DNA from: Anaerolineales bacterium | Lineage (GTDB): Bacteria; Chloroflexota; Anaerolineae; Anaerolineales; Villigracilaceae | Direction: 5' to 3' | Length of the DNA: 64,000 nt | NCBI GenBank assembly: GCA_019187665.1 | Contig: JABARH010000001.1 | Span: 62,001-126,000, forward strand | Part shown: positions 59,555 through 64,000 of the stretch, piece by piece | Position numbering within the stretch: position 1 is the first letter of the stretch | Layout of the letters: each line of letters opens with the position of its first letter | Notes under the pieces: model-generated | Databases searched by the model: none | Told to the model about the DNA's origin: nothing | The model's input: the letters and a program-made list of their open reading frames with translations, nothing else | Translations under genes and position numbers: made by a program

Positions 59555-60730
59555 CTATGAAAACGCCGGGATGTCCGTCTGTGCCCTACCAAGGATCAGG
59601 GCGTGGATGTCGTGAGTCCCTTCGTAGGTGTTGACGGCCTCTAGATTCATCACGTGGCGGATGACGTGATACTCGTCCGAGATGCCGTTGCCGCCGTGCA
59701 TGTCACGGGACATACGCGCGATCTCGAGCGCCTTGCCGCAGGAGTTGCGCTTGATCAGCGAGATCATTTCGGGCGTGACCTTGTCCTCGTCAATCAGGCG
59801 GCCAACACGGAGCGCGGCTTGCAGACCAAGCGTGATCTCGGTCATCATGTCCGCGAGTTTGAGCTGGATGATCTGATTCGCCGCGAGCGGACGTCCGAAC
59901 TGCGGACGGTCGAGCGTGTACTGCCGCGCCGCATGCCAGCAGAATTCTGCCGCGCCGAGCGCGCCCCACGCGATGCCATAGCGCGCTTTGTTCAAACATC
60001 CGAACGGACCTTTCAGTCCGCGCACCTCGGGGAAAATATTTTCAGCGGGAACGAAGACTTCCTCCATCACGATCTCGCCGGTGGAACTGGCGCGCAAACT
60101 GAACTTGCCTTCGATCTTCGGCGCAGACAATCCCTTCATGCCTTTCTCGAGGATGAAACCGCGAATCTCGCCATCTAACTTTGCCCAGACAACGAACACG
60201 TCCGCGATGGGGGAGTTGGTGATCCACATCTTCGCGCCGCGCAGGATGTAACCTCCATCCACTTTGGTGGCGCGCGATTCCATCGAGGCTGGGTCACTGC
60301 CGTGATTCGGTTCAGTGAGGCCGAAACATCCAACCCATTCGCCGCTGGCGAGTTTGGGCAGATATTTTTTTCGCTGTTCCTCTGTCCCGTAGGTGAAAAT
60401 GGGATACATCACCAGCGAACTCTGCACGCTCATCGCGGAGCGGTAGCCGCTGTCCACGCGCTCGACCTCGCGGGCGATGAGTCCGTATGCGACGTGGTTC
60501 AGACCCGCGCCGCCATAGTCCTCGGGGATGGTTGAGCCGAGGAATCCCAGCGCGCCCATTTCATCCATGATCTCGCGGTGGAAAATTTCTTTTCGATTCG
60601 CTTCGACGACGCGCGGCAGGAGTTTTTCCTGGCAGTATTTGCGCGCCGCGTCGCGGATCATGCGTTCTTCGCCGGTTAGCTGATCGTCGAGCAGGAGTGG
60701 GTCGTTCCATTTGAAGGTTGCTTTTGCCAT
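59555..60730 (-). CDS. gcdH: Acyl-CoA dehydrogenase, glutaryl-CoA dehydrogenase type
   Basis: 391 residues from ATG 60730 ([20 protein letters not shown]). FAD/substrate motifs: [76 protein letters not shown]. The C-terminus has catalytic Glu in [20 protein letters not shown]. The extended match to the GCDH subfamily ([17 protein letters not shown]) favours oxidation and decarboxylation of glutaryl-CoA to crotonyl-CoA, in lysine or tryptophan breakdown. Confidence 0.92.
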   Translation of the reverse strand: MAKATFKWNDPLLLDDQLTGEERMIRDAARKYCQEKLLPRVVEANRKEIFHREIMDEMGALGFLGSTIPEDYGGAGLNHVAYGLIAREVERVDSGYRSAMSVQSSLVMYPIFTYGTEEQRKKYLPKLASGEWVGCFGLTEPNHGSDPASMESRATKVDGGYILRGAKMWITNSPIADVFVVWAKLDGEIRGFILEKGMKGLSAPKIEGKFSLRASSTGEIVMEEVFVPAENIFPEVRGLKGPFGCLNKARYGIAWGALGAAEFCWHAARQYTLDRPQFGRPLAANQIIQLKLADMMTEITLGLQAALRVGRLIDEDKVTPEMISLIKRNSCGKALEIARMSRDMHGGNGISDEYHVIRHVMNLEAVNTYEGTHDIHALILGRAQTDIPAFS

Positions 60731-60818
60731 GTGCGCCTCGGATGGTTTGTGTGACGGGGATTGTATCAAATTCAGCGAGGATGAATCCGCTTTGGGGTTG
60801 GAAGGAGGCGCTTGAATC

Positions 60819-60853
60819 AAAAAGAGACGCGCCCGATGGACACGTCTCTTTTT
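60819..60853 (-). terminator. Terminator of the glutamate dehydrogenase gene
   Basis: AAAAAGAGACG (60819-60829) with CGTCTCTTTTT (60843-60853); read on the minus strand the stem is followed by T's. 14 bp after the gdh stop. Confidence 0.82.
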
Positions 60854-60866
60854 ATTTGCAGGGTGT

Positions 60867-62165
60867 TTACACCGAGCCGGTCAGCCAGCCGCGCAGTTCC
60901 ATGGCTTTGACCACGCGCGAGATGGCCACCATGTAGGCCGCGTCGCGCATGTAGACATTTTTGTCCTTGCTCATGTCCAGCACGCCGTGGAAGGCGGCGG
61001 TCATTTTCTGGTCGAGTTTGTCCAGCACTTCTTCTTTGTGCCAGTAAAAGTTCATGTCGTTCTGCACTTGCTCAAAATATGAACAGGTCACGCCGCCCGC
61101 GTTGCACAGGAAGTCGGGGATGTCGAAGATGTCGTGGGCTTTGAAGTATTCGTCCGCCTCGGGCGTGACGGGACCGTTGGCGCCCTCCGCCACGAGCTTG
61201 ACGCGCTTCGAAATTTTCTTGACCGTCTCGGCGTTGACCATGCCTTCCTTGGCGGCGGGGATCAACACATCGGCGTCTGCCGCGATCCAGGCGTCACCGT
61301 CATCCACACTGTAATCTTCGGCTTTGGCTTTCTGCATGTCAATCGTGCCGTACTGGTCCACAATGGTCATCAGGAAGCGCGGATCAATTCCGTTTTTGTG
61401 GCTGTAGGTGAAGGATTTCTTTTCGTGACGATCCCAGCAAGCCACGCAGGCGACTTTGCCGCCGAGGATTTCGATGAAACCAATGGAGGCATATTGCGCC
61501 ACATTACCAAAGCCCTGGATGGCCGCGACCGATTTTTTCGGATCCATGCCGAGATGCTTCATGGCTTCGCGCACGGTGTAGATCACGCCGTAGCCGGTCG
61601 CTTCGGTGCGGCCCAGCGAGCCGCCGCCGCCGACCGGCTTGCCGGTGAACACGCCCGGCGTGTACTGACCGACGAGACGGGAATATTCGTCCATCATCCA
61701 GCCCATCATTTGAGGAGTCGTGCCAACATCCGGAGCTGGCACATCGTTGCGCGGACCGATATTCTTCCACATGGCGCGCACCCAGCCGCGGCACAGTTCT
61801 TCTTTTTCGCGGTCCGAGAGCGTGGACGGATCTACAATGATGCCGCCCTTGCCGCCGCCCAGCGGAATATCAGCCACGGCGCATTTCCACGTCATCCACG
61901 TCGCCAGCGCGCGCACGGTATCCATCGTCTCGTCCGAGGCGAAGCGGATGCCGCCCTTGTTGGGTCCGCGCGCGTCGTTGTGCTGGACGCGGAAACCCTG
62001 AAAGACGCGAATCTCGCCGTTATCCATGCGCACCGGGATGCGGAACGAATATTCGCGCATGGGCCAGCGCAGCATTTCAGAAACGCCGTCGCCCAAGTCC
62101 AATTGTTTGGCGACCGCGTTGAACTGTTCCTGTGCCATTTCGAAAGCGTTGAGTTGTTCGGACAT
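60867..62165 (-). CDS. gdhA: Glutamate (Glu/Leu/Phe/Val-family) dehydrogenase
   Basis: 432 residues. [20 protein letters not shown], substrate Lys in [13 protein letters not shown] and [40 protein letters not shown], and the Rossmann motif [18 protein letters not shown]. Interconverts glutamate and 2-oxoglutarate plus ammonium with NAD(P). TAGGAG precedes the ATG. Ordered after glutaryl-CoA dehydrogenase, suggesting amino-acid catabolism. Confidence 0.94.
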   Translation of the reverse strand: MSEQLNAFEMAQEQFNAVAKQLDLGDGVSEMLRWPMREYSFRIPVRMDNGEIRVFQGFRVQHNDARGPNKGGIRFASDETMDTVRALATWMTWKCAVADIPLGGGKGGIIVDPSTLSDREKEELCRGWVRAMWKNIGPRNDVPAPDVGTTPQMMGWMMDEYSRLVGQYTPGVFTGKPVGGGGSLGRTEATGYGVIYTVREAMKHLGMDPKKSVAAIQGFGNVAQYASIGFIEILGGKVACVACWDRHEKKSFTYSHKNGIDPRFLMTIVDQYGTIDMQKAKAEDYSVDDGDAWIAADADVLIPAAKEGMVNAETVKKISKRVKLVAEGANGPVTPEADEYFKAHDIFDIPDFLCNAGGVTCSYFEQVQNDMNFYWHKEEVLDKLDQKMTAAFHGVLDMSKDKNVYMRDAAYMVAISRVVKAMELRGWLTGSV

Positions 62166-62281
62166 GCTGATCTCCTAAAAGGTGATTCTCTGACGTTACT
62201 CAGATGTACAAGATTCGTCTCGCATTCGGAGACAACCTGAACGTTCCAGTACGATGAACCGAGTCACATCAGGGGTTTAAG

Positions 62282-62316
62282 AAAAAAATAGACGGGCGCC
62301 CCGGGCAGGGGACCCG
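62282..62316 (-). terminator. Terminator of the second acyltransferase gene
   Basis: On the minus strand GCGGGTCCCC pairs with GGGGCGCCCG (two short GC stems with an internal loop), then TCTATTTTTTT. About 125 bp after the acyltransferase stop; the intervening sequence has AGACCTGATAGGTCT (62357-62371), a small palindrome, and no gene. Confidence 0.6.
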
Positions 62317-62442
62317 CTCATGAAAAGTTTATGTGGAAACCTTTTCCATAAGATACCAGACCTGATAGGTCTTAACCATAATCCACTTTCGCACTTCGGT
62401 CAATATGGGATGTGTCACGTGTCCGCGCGGTGTTGTCATGCG

Positions 62443-63612
62443 TTACGCGCCCGTTTCATTCGACGGAGAGGCGGGCGGCCCGGCCCAGCGCGCGGCCCAC
62501 ACCCGCGCCAGGTCACCGCGCTTGCGTTCGAGCGGTTCGAAGACGCGCAGGTACAGGAGAATCGCCAGCCCCGTCGCGACCGCCGCGCTGGTCACGCCCA
62601 GAAAGCGGCTGGAGATTCCGGCGCGGATGAAGATCACATCCACAAACTGAATGATGACGAAATGCGAAAGGTAGATGGGGTAGGTGATCTCGCCGAGAAA
62701 GCGGTCCAGTTTCCAGTTGCGCGTTAAGTGAAAGGCGAGCGGGATGACCGGCAGCCAGAACAGGTATGAGGCCAGCGGCGCGTAGGGACGGCCGAGCGGG
62801 TGACGCAGCAACACCGCCCCGCGCTGAAGGGCATAGCCGAGCGCGATCATCGCCGCCGCCACCAGGGCGTACTGCCAGAACGTCCGCACGGTGAGCGCGT
62901 TGGGCTTGTTCATCAATGTACGCGCGTAGACGCGGTAACTGATCAGCCCCGCGACGAACAACAGCAGTTCAAAAGGAAAGAAGCGGAACGCGAAGGGGTC
63001 GTCCACCAACCCCAGCGCCTGATAGAAGTACAGCCGCGCCATCAGCGAGAGCGCGGCCACCGCCACCAGCCAGCGCGTGTGCAGTTTTGCGAGGAACGGC
63101 ACGAGCAGGTAGAACATCAACTCGATGCTGATGGACCATGCGGGCTGGATGAGGAGATATAGATACAACGGTGAGGGAAAGGCTTTGAAGTGCGCGGTGA
63201 ATGCCAGCGGTTCGCCTGCGGCGTGTTTGAGGAAGAAGACCCAGTCTTGAAAGAAAACGGTCAGGTTGGTCAGCGCGGCGAGGATGACCCCGGCCAGCCC
63301 GTTCTTCTCGGGTGTGTACTGGAGGTACGCGTCGAGGCTCAGCCAGCGGTCGAATCCCAACCCGGAAATGACCGAGAGCAGGAGAACGAAGGCGAGGATC
63401 ACGTAATACGGAACGAGGATTCGCAGCCCGCGGCTGGCGTAAAATTCCGCCGCCGATCTATATTTCGACGAGATCAACCCCATGTAGAAACCGGAGATGA
63501 GGAAAAAAAGTTCCAGCGTCTCCAGCCCATTGTTCACTGGCCACGGAAACACCTTCGCGTTGGAATGGATCGAAACGATGGCCAGCGTCATATACAAGCG
63601 CAAGATGCCCAT
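62443..63612 (-). CDS. Acyltransferase family 3 membrane protein
   Basis: 389 residues, about ten transmembrane segments. Family features near the start: LRLYMTLAIVSIHSNAK (catalytic His) and ETLELFFLISGFYMGLI; later PAWSISIELMFYLLVPFLAK and LGEITYPIYLSHFVIIQFVD. O-acylates a surface sugar or lipid. Only distantly similar to the copy at 10019-11110. It begins 27 bp after the partial crotonase gene. Confidence 0.85.
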   Translation of the reverse strand: MGILRLYMTLAIVSIHSNAKVFPWPVNNGLETLELFFLISGFYMGLISSKYRSAAEFYASRGLRILVPYYVILAFVLLLSVISGLGFDRWLSLDAYLQYTPEKNGLAGVILAALTNLTVFFQDWVFFLKHAAGEPLAFTAHFKAFPSPLYLYLLIQPAWSISIELMFYLLVPFLAKLHTRWLVAVAALSLMARLYFYQALGLVDDPFAFRFFPFELLLFVAGLISYRVYARTLMNKPNALTVRTFWQYALVAAAMIALGYALQRGAVLLRHPLGRPYAPLASYLFWLPVIPLAFHLTRNWKLDRFLGEITYPIYLSHFVIIQFVDVIFIRAGISSRFLGVTSAAVATGLAILLYLRVFEPLERKRGDLARVWAARWAGPPASPSNETGA

Positions 63613-63639
63613 GGATATGAATCACCCTTCTGTTGTTTT

Positions 63640-63999
63640 TTAGCCCGGCGCGGACTTCGCTGCTGATGATGGGTTTGATCCCCTCGTTCTGAAAAAGGCC
63701 TCCACGCCCAGTTGGTGTTCCAGCGAGCGGCCCGCCTCATCCTGCAGATCCGCTTCCGTCGCCAGGACCTGCTCGAGGCGCGGGTACATGGAGGCGTTGA
63801 ACGCCTGCTTGGTTTTGCCATACGCGCCGAGCGCTCCCTGTGCGAGTTGTTCTGCCGCCGCCTGCACGGCCTCCATCAAATTGAACGGTATCACACGGTT
63901 GACCATGCCCCACTGGAGCGCGGTCTCGGCAGAGATGGGTTCGTTGTTGAAATAATATTCCGCCGCGCGCCCGATGCCGATGATGGCGGGCAGGAAGAG
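63640..63999 (-). CDS. Enoyl-CoA hydratase/isomerase, C-terminal part (cut by window edge)
   Basis: 120 residues open at the window end. LFLPAIIGIGRAAEYYFNNE, then PISAETALQWGMVNRVIPFN is the crotonase C-terminal half (helix after the second active-site region); ASMYPRLEQVLATEADLQDE and FFRTRG close the fold. A second crotonase, distinct from that at 55289. Confidence 0.8.
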   Translation of the reverse strand, partial: LFLPAIIGIGRAAEYYFNNEPISAETALQWGMVNRVIPFNLMEAVQAAAEQLAQGALGAYGKTKQAFNASMYPRLEQVLATEADLQDEAGRSLEHQLGVEAFFRTRGSNPSSAAKSAPG

Positions 64000-64000
64000 C

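Noticed and set aside
62166..62442. Riboswitch upstream of glutamate dehydrogenase
   Set aside because: The structures present are explained by the terminator of the neighbouring acyltransferase and a small palindrome; no known aptamer core recognised.

Overview
The window is most likely a chromosomal segment of a bacterium of the phylum Chloroflexota, probably class Anaerolineae. The evidence is indirect: moderate to high G+C, the mix of a NusA-YlxR-IF2-RbfA-NrnA-TruB-RibF cluster with an oversized SecA, a DnaE carrying an intein, a YacL-type PIN/TRAM protein next to cysS, and many short GC palindromes between and inside genes. No rRNA, tRNA, CRISPR array or prophage was seen.

Layout. 1-6150: cysS (cut by the window edge), a PIN/TRAM membrane protein, moaA, a HAD phosphatase and an ACT-domain malic enzyme. 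6159-14649, mostly minus strand: an alpha-oxoamine synthase, a SulP transporter, a REP-associated transposase sitting between two REP arrays, an acyltransferase / SMP-30 / CorA operon with a short acidic upstream ORF, an FHA protein and lipB. 14650-20102: a heptamer tandem repeat, DprE1-like and DprE2-like oxidoreductases separated by two AT-richer nuclease-like genes, a hydrolase and a methyltransferase. 20241-29431, plus strand: the translation/RNA cluster nusA-ylxR-infB-rbfA-nrnA-truB-ribF followed by a GcvT-like protein. 29508-39564, minus strand: acnA, add, secA and an AT-richer membrane protein/lipoprotein pair. 39911-45409: a candidate ComQXPA-like cell-cell signalling locus. 45539-50851: dnaE with an intein. 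50994-64000: hydrolases, small membrane proteins, an AAC(3)-fold protein, enoyl-CoA hydratases, oligoendopeptidase F, a rhodanese with an in-frame TGA, glutaryl-CoA dehydrogenase, glutamate dehydrogenase and a second acyltransferase.

The strongest candidate for a poorly described system is at 39911-44122. A NarL-type response regulator, a ComQ-like polyprenyl-synthase-fold protein, a 57-residue peptide with two Trp near its C-terminus, and a polytopic DegS/ComP-type histidine kinase with a PDZ-like extracellular region together match the parts list of the Bacillus ComQXPA quorum-sensing system, but in a rearranged, divergent order. A membrane-anchored XRE-type protein follows.

Three other points stand out. 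The lipoprotein rhodanese has TGA exactly where the catalytic Cys of the active-site loop should be, with the frame continuing for 40 codons, which suggests selenocysteine. The corA gene is preceded by a well-formed promoter, a 26-codon Asp/Pro-rich ORF and a stem that would mask the corA ribosome binding site, resembling MgtL-type magnesium sensing. Finally, GC-rich palindromes have inserted in frame into acnA, secA, lipB and (several times) dnaE, encoding short Pro/Gly-rich peptides.
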